The position numbers were made by a program, and so were the translations under genes. Positions 17,301-24,401 of a DNA stretch of 64,000 bases are shown piece by piece (position 1 is the stretch's first letter; the number at the start of each line of letters is the position of its first letter). The DNA lies in contig NZ_CP165727.1 of assembly GCF_041200175.1 (NCBI RefSeq), forward strand, positions 6,575,501-6,639,500. Direction: 5' to 3'. The DNA comes from Streptomyces sp. R33 (GTDB lineage: Bacteria > Actinomycetota > Actinomycetes > Streptomycetales > Streptomycetaceae). A model generated the notes under the pieces. The model had not been told where the DNA came from, made no database searches, and saw only the letters and a program-made list of their open reading frames with translations.

Positions 17301-17829
17301 CTTCCTGGCGGAGCTGGGGGCCGTCCCGGCCGCCAGGCTCCGCGAGGTCGAGCACGGCCGGACGGTACTGGTCGCGGGGGCCAAGGCGGCCACCCAGACC
17401 CCGCCGATCCGGTCCGGGAAGCGGGTCGTCTTCACCACGCTGGACGACGGGACGGGCCTGGTCGACCTGGCCTTCTTCGACGACAGCCACGAGGCGTGCG
17501 CGCACACCGTCTTCCACTCGTTCCTGCTGCTGGTGCGGGGCGTCGTCCAGCGGCGCGGACCGCAGAGCCTGAGCGTGGTCGGCGCGGCGGCCTGGGACCT
17601 GGCCGAGCTGGTGGAACTGCGGGCGGCGGGCGGGCTGGACGCGGTCGCGGCCCGCCTGGCGGAGCCGCTGCCGGGTGCCGGGGACACATCCGGCTCCGCC
17701 GGCTCCGGGCGCCGCATCCACCTGCCCACCGGGTACGAGATGAACCCGTGGGCCGACCTCCAGCCGGCCGGCGACCGCGCCGCGACCGGCCGCAAGCTGT
17801 GGCACTCCAGCCCGGGGAGCGCGGGATGA
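14317..17829 (+). CDS. dnaE2: Error-prone DNA polymerase III alpha subunit DnaE2
   Basis: A 1170-residue C-family polymerase. The GTG at 14317 follows a perfect AGGAGG at 14305-14310 and gives the usual start PGFTHLHTVSGFS; an ATG at 14266 is less likely. The N-terminal PHP domain begins at HLHT. The palm catalytic aspartates are in LPDIDIDVE near residue 440, and the finger domain contains MHPCGVLLS and YGFCKAHAVAFA. An OB-fold follows near residue 1010 (VLVAGAKAATQTPPIRSGKRVVFTTLDD). There is no exonuclease or tau-binding extension, as expected for DnaE2. It performs mutagenic translesion synthesis. The stop overlaps the next start (ATGA). Confidence 0.94.
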   Translation: MPGFTHLHTVSGFSMRYGGSHPERLAERAVERGMDALALTDRDTLAGAVRFAKACAKAGIRPLFGADLAVSHAPAPAAARARPGGGSGHGGTAEASSRRRTPVAGGAFVDESAPRATFLARDGATGWAELCRMVTAAHAGTGGAAQAQPVVPWAELRGVGICVLLGPGSEVGRALAAGRPDRAARLLAPWREVYGDSLRLEAVHHGRTGTGPGSLRLAARTVGFAAEQGVPAVLTNAVRYADPGQGPVADILDSARRLVPVDPRGPLDSGERWLKDPAAMAEAADRIARAAGLGPAGARRLLAETRRTAEACSVDPEDDLGIGSVHFPEAHLVGAAHRTAQRVLASRASAGMVLRGYADDRAYWERMHHELDIIAYHGYASYFLTVAQVVDDVRAMGIRVAARGSGAGSLVNHLLGIAHADPVEQGLLMERFLSKRRRVLPDIDIDVESARRLEVYRRIIDRFGTERVATVSMPETYRVRHAIRDVGAALSMDPATVDRLAKAFPHIRARDARAALAELPELRDVRGEEHGRLWELVEALDALPRGIAMHPCGVLLSDASLLERTPVVPTSGEGFPMSQFDKDDVEDLGLLKLDVLGVRMQSAMAHAVAEIRRGTGEELDLDDPAQVPPGDGPTYELIRSAETLGCFQIESPGQRDLVGRLQPSTFHDLVVDISLFRPGPVAADMVRPFIEARHGRAPVRFPHEHLAEALRETYGVVVFHEQIIEIVHVMTGCGRDEADRVRRGLSDPESQARIKVWFAAKAGERGYSAEVIGRTWEIVEAFGSYGFCKAHAVAFAVPTYQSAWLKAHHPAAFYAGLLTHDPGMYPKRLLLADARRRGVPVLPLDVNRSAVAHRIELVSEEGAPPVWGLRLALADVHGISEAEALRIEEGQPYGSLRDFWDRAHPGRPVAQRLAQVGALDAFGANRRDLLLHVAELHGTQRSAGARPGSVQLPLGGGLSTAPVGLPDLNEAERLSAELGVLGMDASRHLMEDHHAFLAELGAVPAARLREVEHGRTVLVAGAKAATQTPPIRSGKRVVFTTLDDGTGLVDLAFFDDSHEACAHTVFHSFLLLVRGVVQRRGPQSLSVVGAAAWDLAELVELRAAGGLDAVAARLAEPLPGAGDTSGSAGSGRRIHLPTGYEMNPWADLQPAGDRAATGRKLWHSSPGSAG

Positions 17830-18815
17830 ACCCGGCCAACGGCGTCCTGCACGTACGGTGCGCTCCGGCCCTGACCGAGGAGGGGTACCGCGAAGTCCTG
17901 GAACTCCTGCGGGAGTTCTCCCCGACGGTGCAGGCCCTGCCGCCCCGGGCGGCGCTGGTGCACGTACGCGGCGCCCGGCGGTACTTCGGCGCGGACGCCT
18001 GCCGGATCGCCGAGCTGGTACGGGTGCGCGCGATCGCCCGGCTGGGCACGGACGTACGGATCGGGGTCGCCGGGACCTGGGCGGTGGCGGCGACGGCCTC
18101 CGCCCGGGTGCCCGGACCCGGCGGCGTCCTGGCCGTGCCGGAGGGCGGGGTCGGCGCCTTCCTCGGGCCGCTGCCGGTGGAGGCCCTGCACGGCATCGGC
18201 CCCCGGCAGGCGGAGGCACTGCGCGGGTACGGGCTGCACACGGTCGGCGCGGTCGCGGCCGTCTCCCCGGGCACCGTCGAACGGATCCTGGGCCGGCGGG
18301 CGGGCCGGCTGGCCGCGGAGCGCGCCCGCGGGATCGACCCGCGCCCCGTCACCCCGAAGGACCTGCCCGCGTCGGCCGCCGTCCGCAGCGGCTTCACCCG
18401 GCACGAGCTCGACGGCCCGCACGCCCGGGCCGTGCTCCTCGGCCTGGTGGTCCGGCTGGGCGCGGTACTGCGCGGCCGCCGCCAGGCCGCCCGGTCCCTG
18501 TCGCTGACCCTGCAGTTCGCCGGCGGCACCCGCTGGGAGCGGACCCGGCGGCTCACGGAGGCGTCCGCGCACGACGAGGACCTGCGGGCGGCGGCGTACC
18601 GCCTGCTGGACGCGGCCGGGCTGCAACGGGCCCGGCTGACCGGCATGGTGCTGCGCGCCGAGGACCTCACGGGCGCCGAGCGGGTGTCCCGGCAGATCTC
18701 GCTGGACCCGGTCCGCGAGGCCCGCCTGACGGTGGAGGCGGCCGTCGACCGCGCGAACGCCCGCTTCGGCCCGGGCACGGTCCGCCCGGCCGCCACCTTC
18801 CACAAGGCCGCTTAG
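17826..18815 (+). CDS. Y-family polymerase-like protein lacking catalytic residues (ImuB-like)
   Basis: A 329-residue protein overlapping dnaE2 by four bases. It keeps the Y-family helix-hairpin-helix (VEALHGIGPRQAEALRGYGLHTVGAVAA) and little-finger region (SGFTRHELDGPHARAVLLGLV). Where active Y-polymerases have the metal-binding Asp (DMDAF-like) it reads LHVRCAP, and where they have Asp-Glu it reads ALVHVRGARRYFG. Both catalytic sites therefore look lost, as in ImuB. A clamp-binding-like QISLD occurs near residue 290. ImuB normally bridges DnaE2, ImuA and the clamp, but no imuA is present here. It is damage-inducible if it shares the LexA-controlled transcript. Confidence 0.85.
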   Translation: MNPANGVLHVRCAPALTEEGYREVLELLREFSPTVQALPPRAALVHVRGARRYFGADACRIAELVRVRAIARLGTDVRIGVAGTWAVAATASARVPGPGGVLAVPEGGVGAFLGPLPVEALHGIGPRQAEALRGYGLHTVGAVAAVSPGTVERILGRRAGRLAAERARGIDPRPVTPKDLPASAAVRSGFTRHELDGPHARAVLLGLVVRLGAVLRGRRQAARSLSLTLQFAGGTRWERTRRLTEASAHDEDLRAAAYRLLDAAGLQRARLTGMVLRAEDLTGAERVSRQISLDPVREARLTVEAAVDRANARFGPGTVRPAATFHKAA

Positions 18816-19951
18816 CGGACGTCCTGCAGCCCGCCCAGCAGGCGCCGGGCCATTTCGGTGCGGAGCCGGGAGGTCTGGGCCTGGATCAGGTGGAACTGGG
18901 CCTCGCGGGCGAGGCGGCCGGCGGTGTTCCCGTACGAGATCGCCCGGCCGCCCGTCGCGGCGACGCAGGCGGTGGCCGCCCGTACGCCGAGCTCCAGGGC
19001 GGCCGCCCGGAGCGCCAGCCGGTCCTCGACCCGCTCCTGCGGCGGGAGTTCGTCGCGCAGGGCGTAGGCCTCCGAGCGCAGCCGGGCCGCCTCGTGCGCC
19101 ACCCGGTGGCCGAGCTCCTCGTACGCGCTGCCTGCGGCGGGGGCCGACCGCAGAAGGAAGTCGGCCGCGGCGCGCACATGGCCGAACACGGCGGGGTGGG
19201 CGTTCGCGTTCTCGAGGTCGTATGCACGGGCCCACTCCGCCCGGGGCTGTACGGAGATCACCGCGCTCCGCGGGACGAGGACGTCGCGTACCTCCACCGC
19301 CACCGTGCGGGTGCCGTTCATCGCCCACAGCGGCGCGGATCCGCCCGCGACCAGCCCGGGGTCGCCGTCCGGCCCGCAGTTCACGGCGGCGAACAGCACC
19401 CGGTCGTCCGGGGCGAGGGCGCCCAGGTACACCACGTCGGTGAGGCCCCAGCCGGTCATCCAGGGCACCCGGCCGCGCAGCCGCCACCCGTCGGCGACCG
19501 GTTCGGCGGTGACGGGCGGCCGGTCGTGCCGCAAGAAGGCGAAACCGGCCGTGCCCCGCCTGGCACCCGAGGCGAGCGCGGGCGCCCACTGCTCGCGCAG
19601 CGCGGCCGCCTCCGCTCCGGTGGCCGCGTGCAGCGCCTTCACGAGGGCGAAGTGCTGGGTGTGCACGAACCACGTGGACGGGTCCGTCGCCGACAGCAAC
19701 TCGTTCACCTCGCGGACCACTTGACGCGTGGTCAGCCCGCTCTCGGGGCGGGGCGTGTGGCCGAGCGCCCCGTACGCGCCGCAGCGGGCGAGGGCGTCGA
19801 GGTGCGAACGCGGCACGCCCTCCTGGGCGGTCTCCTCCGCGACGGGCCCCAGCGTGCCCGCGGCGACCTCGGCGACCGCGGACACGAGCGGGTCGGCCGC
19901 CAGATCGGGCGGGGTGGCCAGGGCCGTGCCCGCACCGGGAGCCCACTGCAT
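18812..19951 (-). CDS. Acyl-CoA dehydrogenase-like flavoprotein
   Basis: A 379-residue protein. ATG 19951 is chosen because GAGGTGAG lies about nine bases upstream; longer starts exist but lack a site. The overall helical-beta-helical ACAD fold is recognisable, with PWMTGWGLTDVVYLGALAPDD in the beta domain, VRDVLVPRSAVISV, and a C-terminal ATGGRAISYGNTAGRLAREAQFHLIQAQTS. There is no clear YEGT catalytic Glu. It resembles flavin-dependent hydroxylase/desulfurisation-type members more than fatty-acid dehydrogenases. The stop codon overlaps the convergent ImuB-like gene by four bases. Confidence 0.78.
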   Translation of the reverse strand: MQWAPGAGTALATPPDLAADPLVSAVAEVAAGTLGPVAEETAQEGVPRSHLDALARCGAYGALGHTPRPESGLTTRQVVREVNELLSATDPSTWFVHTQHFALVKALHAATGAEAAALREQWAPALASGARRGTAGFAFLRHDRPPVTAEPVADGWRLRGRVPWMTGWGLTDVVYLGALAPDDRVLFAAVNCGPDGDPGLVAGGSAPLWAMNGTRTVAVEVRDVLVPRSAVISVQPRAEWARAYDLENANAHPAVFGHVRAAADFLLRSAPAAGSAYEELGHRVAHEAARLRSEAYALRDELPPQERVEDRLALRAAALELGVRAATACVAATGGRAISYGNTAGRLAREAQFHLIQAQTSRLRTEMARRLLGGLQDVR

Positions 19952-20028
19952 CCGATCACTCACCTCACGCGGAGTAGGGGACCCCATTGTCCCGGGGGCC
20001 TGCGGGGGCAGGGGGCGACACGCATTTT

Positions 20029-20069
20029 TTACTGACGCGTAACTTCCAAGTTTTGCTACTCGCCCGTAA
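20029..20069. promoter_or_regulatory. Two TTACT-N5-GTAA-type operator candidates
   Basis: TTACTGACGCGTAA at 20029-20042 and CTACTCGCCCGTAA at 20056-20069 are related, imperfectly palindromic 14-mers spaced 27 bases apart. A perfect short palindrome, AACTTCCAAGTT, lies at 20041-20052. They sit between the divergent ACAD-like and lipase genes. The cognate regulator is not known. Confidence 0.45.
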
Positions 20070-20153
20070 TTTGGCCGAAGCAGCACCCCCTTGTGATCCG
20101 GATCACGGGACGAACCCCCACGTCTTTCCCTGACCCAGCAAGGAGATCACTCG

Positions 20154-21020
20154 ATGCTGCCCTGGCGACGCCTGCTCCGCCCGCTGGCCGTCCTCACCCT
20201 CGCCGCTGCCGCCCTCGTCGCCCCCACCGGCGCCGCGCAGGCCGCGTCCGCACCCAGCAGCGGCTGGAACAACTGGTCCTGCAAGCCCTCCGCCGCCCAT
20301 CCCCGCCCCGTCGTCCTCGTCCACGGCACGTTCGGGAACTCCGTCGACAACTGGCTCGGATTCGCCCCCTACCTCGTCCACCGCGGCTACTGCGTCTACT
20401 CGCTCGACTACGGGCAGCTGCCCGGCGTGCCCTTCTTCAACGGGCTCGGCCCCATCGACAAGTCCGCCGGGCAGCTCGACGTCTTCGTCGACAAGGTGCT
20501 GGCCTCCACCGGAGCCGCGAAGACCGACATCGTCGGCCACTCGCAGGGCGGCATGATGCCGAACTACTACCTCAAGTTCCTCGGCGGTGCCCCCAAGGTC
20601 AACGCCCTGGTCGGGCTCGCCCCCGACAACCACGGAACCACCCTGAGCGGACTCACCCAGCTGCTCCCCTACTTCCCCGGTGCCGAGGACCTGATCAGCT
20701 CCGCGACCCCGGGGCTGGCCGACCAGATCGCCGGATCGCCCTTCGTCACCAAGCTGAACGCAGGCGGGGACACCGTGCCCGGGGTCCGGTACACCGTCAT
20801 CGCGACCAAGTACGACGAGGTCGTCACGCCCTACCGGAGCGCTTTCCTCGAGGGGACCGGATCCGACGTACGGAACGTCGTGCTCCAGGACCTGTGCCCG
20901 CTGGACCTCTCCGAGCACGTCGCCATCGGGCTCACCGACCGGATCGCCTGGCACGAGGCGGTCAACGCCCTCGACCCGGCACACGCCTCCCGCACCACCT
21001 GCGCGTCGGTCTTCGAGTGA
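20154..21020 (+). CDS. Secreted triacylglycerol lipase/esterase (lipase class 2)
   Basis: A 288-residue exported hydrolase behind AAGGAG. The signal peptide is residues 1 to about 30 (RRLLRP, Leu/Ala core, AQAAS). The catalytic motifs are VLVHGTFGNSVDNW for the oxyanion hole, GHSQGGMM with the nucleophile Ser, the YDEVVTPY Asp, and SEHVAIGLTD with the His. Cysteines near the N-terminus, in RGYCVYSLDYG and at the end suggest disulfides. From memory it corresponds to the S. coelicolor SCO1735 lipase. It probably acts on extracellular acylglycerols. The neighbouring divergent ACAD-like gene and the operator-like repeats suggest lipid-responsive control. Confidence 0.92.
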   Translation: MLPWRRLLRPLAVLTLAAAALVAPTGAAQAASAPSSGWNNWSCKPSAAHPRPVVLVHGTFGNSVDNWLGFAPYLVHRGYCVYSLDYGQLPGVPFFNGLGPIDKSAGQLDVFVDKVLASTGAAKTDIVGHSQGGMMPNYYLKFLGGAPKVNALVGLAPDNHGTTLSGLTQLLPYFPGAEDLISSATPGLADQIAGSPFVTKLNAGGDTVPGVRYTVIATKYDEVVTPYRSAFLEGTGSDVRNVVLQDLCPLDLSEHVAIGLTDRIAWHEAVNALDPAHASRTTCASVFE

Positions 21021-21021
21021 A

Positions 21022-21041
21022 GACGCCGACGCACAGGCGTC
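21022..21041 (+). terminator. Hairpin after the lipase gene
   Basis: GACGCC and GGCGTC form a six-pair stem with an eight-base loop, immediately after the lipase stop and before the convergent LPMO gene. The stem is short and has no U tract. Confidence 0.4.
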
Positions 21042-21075
21042 CCGCTGAACCGGCCGGGCCAGCAGCCGCGGCGGA

Positions 21076-22119
21076 CTAGCGGCCGTGCCGGCCCGGCGCC
21101 GTCGCACGGCGTCGGGCCACGCCGAACAGCACGGCCGCACCGAGGGCCAGCACGCCGGCCCCGGCGATCGCGATCGCCGGGGTGGCGCCGCTGCCACCGG
21201 TCTCGGCCAGGTTGGTGGTGCCCGCGGAGGACTCCGACGGGACCGGGGCGAGGGCGGTGCTGCCGTTCGTCCTCGGGTCGTTGTCGCCGTGGCCGTTGTG
21301 CTCCACCGTGGACTTGCCCTCGCCGGCGGCGATCTGCTGGTCCGTCGGGGCCTTGGGCACGTCCGAGGGGCGGTCGGCGGAAGGCTTGGCGCTCGGCTTC
21401 GTAGTCGGCTTCGTGCTCGGGGTGGTGCCGGTGCCGCCACCGTTGCCGCCCGTGCCTCCGCTCGCGCCGCCCCCGCCGTTGTCCTTGCCGAACACCACGT
21501 CGGAGCAGGTGTAGAAGGCCTCCGGGCTGTCCGAGCGCTGCCAGATGCTGTAGATCAGGTGCCGCCCGGACTTGTTCGGCACGCTGCCGGAGAAGACGTA
21601 GTCCCCGTTCTGCATGCCCGGGTCGGTGGCCTTCGCGAACGGTGCGGGCTCCAGGTCGGACCACTTCAGCGGCTTCGCCGGGTCGTAGCCGTCCTTCGTG
21701 ATGTACAGCTCGAAGGAGCCCTTGTGCGGGGCGGTCCCCTTGTACCGGAACGTGTGCTCGCCCGCGGACATCGGGCCGGCCGGCCAGTCGGTGCGGGCCA
21801 GGTCCAGACCCCGGTACTTGTCGTTGCCAGCGGAGCAGAGCTGGCCGTTCGGGATCAACGCCTGGTGGTTGCCGGCCGCGTTGGCGATGTTGACCGCGTT
21901 CCAGTCGTAGAACGCCTGAGCGCCGCTCGCCGCCACCGCGGCCTTGCAGGCCGCCGACTTCGGCGACTCCGGCCCCTCCGCGTAGCAGGCCGCCACCCGG
22001 CTGACCGGGTCCGTCATCGATCCGTGGGCGGCCGCCGGTGCTGCGGCGTACGCGGCCACCGCGAGCGGGGCGAGGCCGACTGCGGCGATACGGGTCACGG
22101 TGCGGCGGCGTGCGGGCAT
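21076..22119 (-). CDS. AA10 lytic polysaccharide monooxygenase with C-terminal sortase signal
   Basis: A 347-residue secreted copper enzyme. Cleavage after residue 31 exposes His32 (AAA|HGSMTDP). With His132 in TAPHKGSFELYITKDG this forms the copper histidine brace. The catalytic domain ends near FYTCSDVVFG (about residue 210). A long Gly/Thr/Lys/Pro/Ser linker follows, then LAETG at 304-308, a hydrophobic helix and the basic tail ARRRATAPGRHGR. LAxTG is the class E sortase motif of Streptomyces, so the protein is predicted to be anchored to the cell wall. It has no carbohydrate-binding module. The likely substrate is chitin or cellulose. Confidence 0.93.
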   Translation of the reverse strand: MPARRRTVTRIAAVGLAPLAVAAYAAAPAAAHGSMTDPVSRVAACYAEGPESPKSAACKAAVAASGAQAFYDWNAVNIANAAGNHQALIPNGQLCSAGNDKYRGLDLARTDWPAGPMSAGEHTFRYKGTAPHKGSFELYITKDGYDPAKPLKWSDLEPAPFAKATDPGMQNGDYVFSGSVPNKSGRHLIYSIWQRSDSPEAFYTCSDVVFGKDNGGGGASGGTGGNGGGTGTTPSTKPTTKPSAKPSADRPSDVPKAPTDQQIAAGEGKSTVEHNGHGDNDPRTNGSTALAPVPSESSAGTTNLAETGGSGATPAIAIAGAGVLALGAAVLFGVARRRATAPGRHGR

Positions 22120-22491
22120 GGGTGGATCTCCTTCGGGGCGGCGATGCGGGCACCACGGTCGTGGGTGCGCCGGGAGCGCCGGGAACCGGGCTGGGCGGCG
22201 CCGCCCCCCGTCGGGTCCGGCGCCGCCTCAGGCCTCCCTGGCCCCGCCAAGCTAACCCTCCGCGCCAGCGGTTCCACCCCTTCCGGGGCCGTCCCGAAGA
22301 TCCTTAGGGTCCGCTTAAGCCTGCGGTAAGCAGGGCCTCAGGCTGCGCATCCGGGACGCGTCCACGGGCCGGGAACCGCACACCCTGGCCGGGCACACGA
22401 ACCGTGTGTCATCCGTCGCCATCAGCCCCGACGACACCCCCTAGGGCCCCCGGGAGGGTTGACCGGCGCCGGCTTCCCGCGAGCGCCGGGG
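22120..22491. other. 372-base intergenic region, mostly without recognisable features
   Basis: The left end carries the LPMO ribosome site on the minus strand (AAGGAG just before its start). The middle contains a short A/T-richer patch with TTAAG-type motifs at about 22300-22330 that could hold the LPMO promoter. The remainder is Pro/Gly/Arg-codon-rich sequence with no convincing gene. Confidence 0.5.
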
Positions 22492-22977
22492 TCAGGTCAG
22501 GAGGGGGGTCAGGCCTCCGGGCGCGTGGGCCTGGGCGGCCAGGGCGTCGAGGGCGCGGACGGCCTCGGCCGCCGCCGCGGGGTCGGTCTCCGCGAGGCCG
22601 CTCGCCGCGAACTCGTCCTCGTCCAGCCGCAGGACCGCGGAGCCGTCCGCCGACACCCACAGGTCCAGGTCCAGGTCCTCGACCAGGATCTCGCCGTCCT
22701 GCACCACCGCCGGGCGCGTGACGTCGCAGTACCAGCCCTTGAGGACGCCCTCGCCCGTCCGCACCTCCTTGACCGCGTACCAGCGCGTCCGCCAGAAGTG
22801 CTCGGTGAACACGTCGCCCGGTTCGAAGCGCACGAAGCCGAAGTCCCGTACGCCGTCGGCCGCCCAGGGGGCGCGTACGGAGATCCGGTCGCCCGTGTCC
22901 ACGACCAGGGCGGCGGGGTAGCGGATCTTGGTGCGGCCCGCCTTGGTGAGGGTGACGGTCAGCTCGGGACTGCTCAT
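22492..22977 (-). CDS. DUF402 domain-containing protein
   Basis: A 161-residue cytoplasmic protein starting at ATG 22977, overlapping the GNAT stop by four bases (ATGA). The DUF402 core is visible: VRFEPGDVFTEHFWRTRWYAVKEVRTGEGVLKGWYCDVTRPAVV, then EDLDLDLWVSADGSAVLRLDEDEF. The FTEH, WYCD and DLDLDLWV acidic residues match the metal-binding nucleoside-di/triphosphate phosphatase members of this family. In other actinobacteria the same fold occurs in FomD-like proteins and RNase E accessory factors, so the substrate stays open. Confidence 0.87.
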   Translation of the reverse strand: MSSPELTVTLTKAGRTKIRYPAALVVDTGDRISVRAPWAADGVRDFGFVRFEPGDVFTEHFWRTRWYAVKEVRTGEGVLKGWYCDVTRPAVVQDGEILVEDLDLDLWVSADGSAVLRLDEDEFAASGLAETDPAAAAEAVRALDALAAQAHAPGGLTPLLT

Positions 22978-23924
22978 GACTGCCGGGGTCCTTCCAGTTG
23001 CTTCGCGTAGCGCGTCTCGGTCGCGCAGATCTCGTATCCGAACCACCTGTTGATGGCGAGCATCGGCTCGTTCCCGGTGTCGTTGCCCGTGAAGGCCTCC
23101 GTGCAGCCGGCGGCGCGGGCCCGGTGCAGGGAGTCCGTCTTGGCGAGCTTGGCCAGGCCGCGGCCGCGGAAGGCGCGCAGGGTGCCGGTCATCGCCGAGC
23201 CGTAGCGGGTGGCGCCGTCCGTCCGGGCGGCGCAGAACGCGGCCACGACCCCGTCGACCAGGACGACCGTGGTCAGCTCCTTGTCGAGGTCCGGGTGGTG
23301 CCAGACGGTGGCGAGCCAGTCCGCGTAGTCGTCCAGCTCCGCCGGTACGTCGCCCGGTTCGTCACCGGAGGCCTCCGCGTCGGCCTCGTACAGCGGTCGC
23401 GGGTCGGCGGCGAAAGCGCTGCCGGGGCGCAGCTCGACCCCGGCGGGGAGCGCGTCCGGGTACGGGGGCAGGGCGCCGCGGGCCAGGTCCAGGCGCAGGA
23501 AGTGCGCGGAACGGCTCGGGCGGTAGCCGCGCCGCTCGGCGAACGCGCGGGGGGCGGGCTCGTCCAGCACCCAGGCGTACGTGCTCACGGCACCCTCCGC
23601 GGCCAGGTACTCCTCGGCCGTCCGCAGCAGGGCGCTGCCCGCGCCGCCGCCGCGGTGCGCGGGGTCGACGTACGCGTTGACGAACGACCGGCCGGGCTCC
23701 GGGCTGTCGTACGCGAGGCCGAGCTCGGCGGTGCCGACGACGAGGCCGTCCGCGGTTTCGGCGAGGAGGAGGCGATGGCGCTTGGCCGGAGCGGCGGAGG
23801 ACAGCTCGAAGGCGACTCCGTCGGTGGTGGCGATCAGGAAGGGGAGCGAGGCGCGGCGCACCCGTACGACGGACTCCGCGTCCGAGGGGTCGCCCGGGCG
23901 GAGGTCGCGGATCGAAACGGTCAT
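22974..23924 (-). CDS. GNAT family N-acetyltransferase, tandem domains
   Basis: A 316-residue protein made of two GNAT folds. The first, residues 1 to about 150, has AYVDPAHRGGGAGSALLRTAEEYL as its acetyl-CoA loop. The second, about 165-316, has TGTLRAFRGRGLAKLAKTDSLHRARAAG and the typical final NxxxNxxMLAINRWFGYE. Both Q/R-x-x-G-x-G/A-like loops appear intact. Similar two-domain enzymes include mycothiol synthase-like proteins, but the mycothiol-specific pattern is not evident. It is cotranscribed with the DUF402 gene and divergent from a GntR gene across 71 bases. Confidence 0.88.
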   Translation of the reverse strand: MTVSIRDLRPGDPSDAESVVRVRRASLPFLIATTDGVAFELSSAAPAKRHRLLLAETADGLVVGTAELGLAYDSPEPGRSFVNAYVDPAHRGGGAGSALLRTAEEYLAAEGAVSTYAWVLDEPAPRAFAERRGYRPSRSAHFLRLDLARGALPPYPDALPAGVELRPGSAFAADPRPLYEADAEASGDEPGDVPAELDDYADWLATVWHHPDLDKELTTVVLVDGVVAAFCAARTDGATRYGSAMTGTLRAFRGRGLAKLAKTDSLHRARAAGCTEAFTGNDTGNEPMLAINRWFGYEICATETRYAKQLEGPRQS

Positions 23925-23995
23925 GCCGCCGACCGTAGACGCGGGGCGGGGCGGACGCCTCCGAATTTTCCCCGGGGATGGGGGAGAATCGCCGG

Positions 23996-24382
23996 GTGAC
24001 CTCGACGAACCTGAAGATCCGGATCGACGCCTCGGCCGGCGCGGCCGCCCCGTACGAGCAACTGCGCGCCCAGATCTCCGAGGCCGCGCGGGCGGGTGAC
24101 CTGCCGGTCGGGTACAAGCTGCCGACGGTGCGCGGGCTCGCGGAGGAGCTGGGCCTGGCGGCGAACACGGTCGCGAAGGCCTACCGGGCGCTCGAGGGCG
24201 ACGGGGTGATCGAGACCCGCGGCCGGAACGGGACCTTCGTCGCGGCGGCCGGCGACGGGGCCGCCCGGGAGGCGGCCACCGCCGCGCAGGCCTATGCGGA
24301 GCGCGCGAAGCGGCTGGGCCTGACCTTCGACGAGGCGACGTCGGCCGCCCTCGAAGCCCTGCGCGCCCGGTACGGGAACTGA
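23996..24382 (+). CDS. GntR family regulator, YtrA subfamily
   Basis: A 128-residue regulator from GTG 23996 with GGGGAGA upstream; an ATG at 23978 is possible. The winged helix covers about residues 10-80: PYEQLRAQISEAARAGDLPVGYKLPTVRGLAEELGLAANTVAKAYRALEGDGVIETRGRNGTFV. Only a short helical tail of about 45 residues follows, which defines the YtrA subfamily. Such regulators usually control an adjacent ABC exporter, but none is present. Nearby candidates are the divergent GNAT-DUF402 pair. Confidence 0.9.
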   Translation: MTSTNLKIRIDASAGAAAPYEQLRAQISEAARAGDLPVGYKLPTVRGLAEELGLAANTVAKAYRALEGDGVIETRGRNGTFVAAAGDGAAREAATAAQAYAERAKRLGLTFDEATSAALEALRARYGN

Positions 24383-24401
24383 GTTCCCCCCGGAGAGCCC
24401 C

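Noticed and set aside
14259..17825. Long plus-strand frame running through dnaE2 into the ImuB-like gene
   Set aside because: It is an Arg/Pro-rich shadow of dnaE2 with no motifs; only its end from 17826 is the real ImuB-like gene.
13882..18219. 1445-codon minus-strand ORF opposite dnaE2
   Set aside because: An antisense artefact of high GC; the DnaE2 motifs on the plus strand exclude it.
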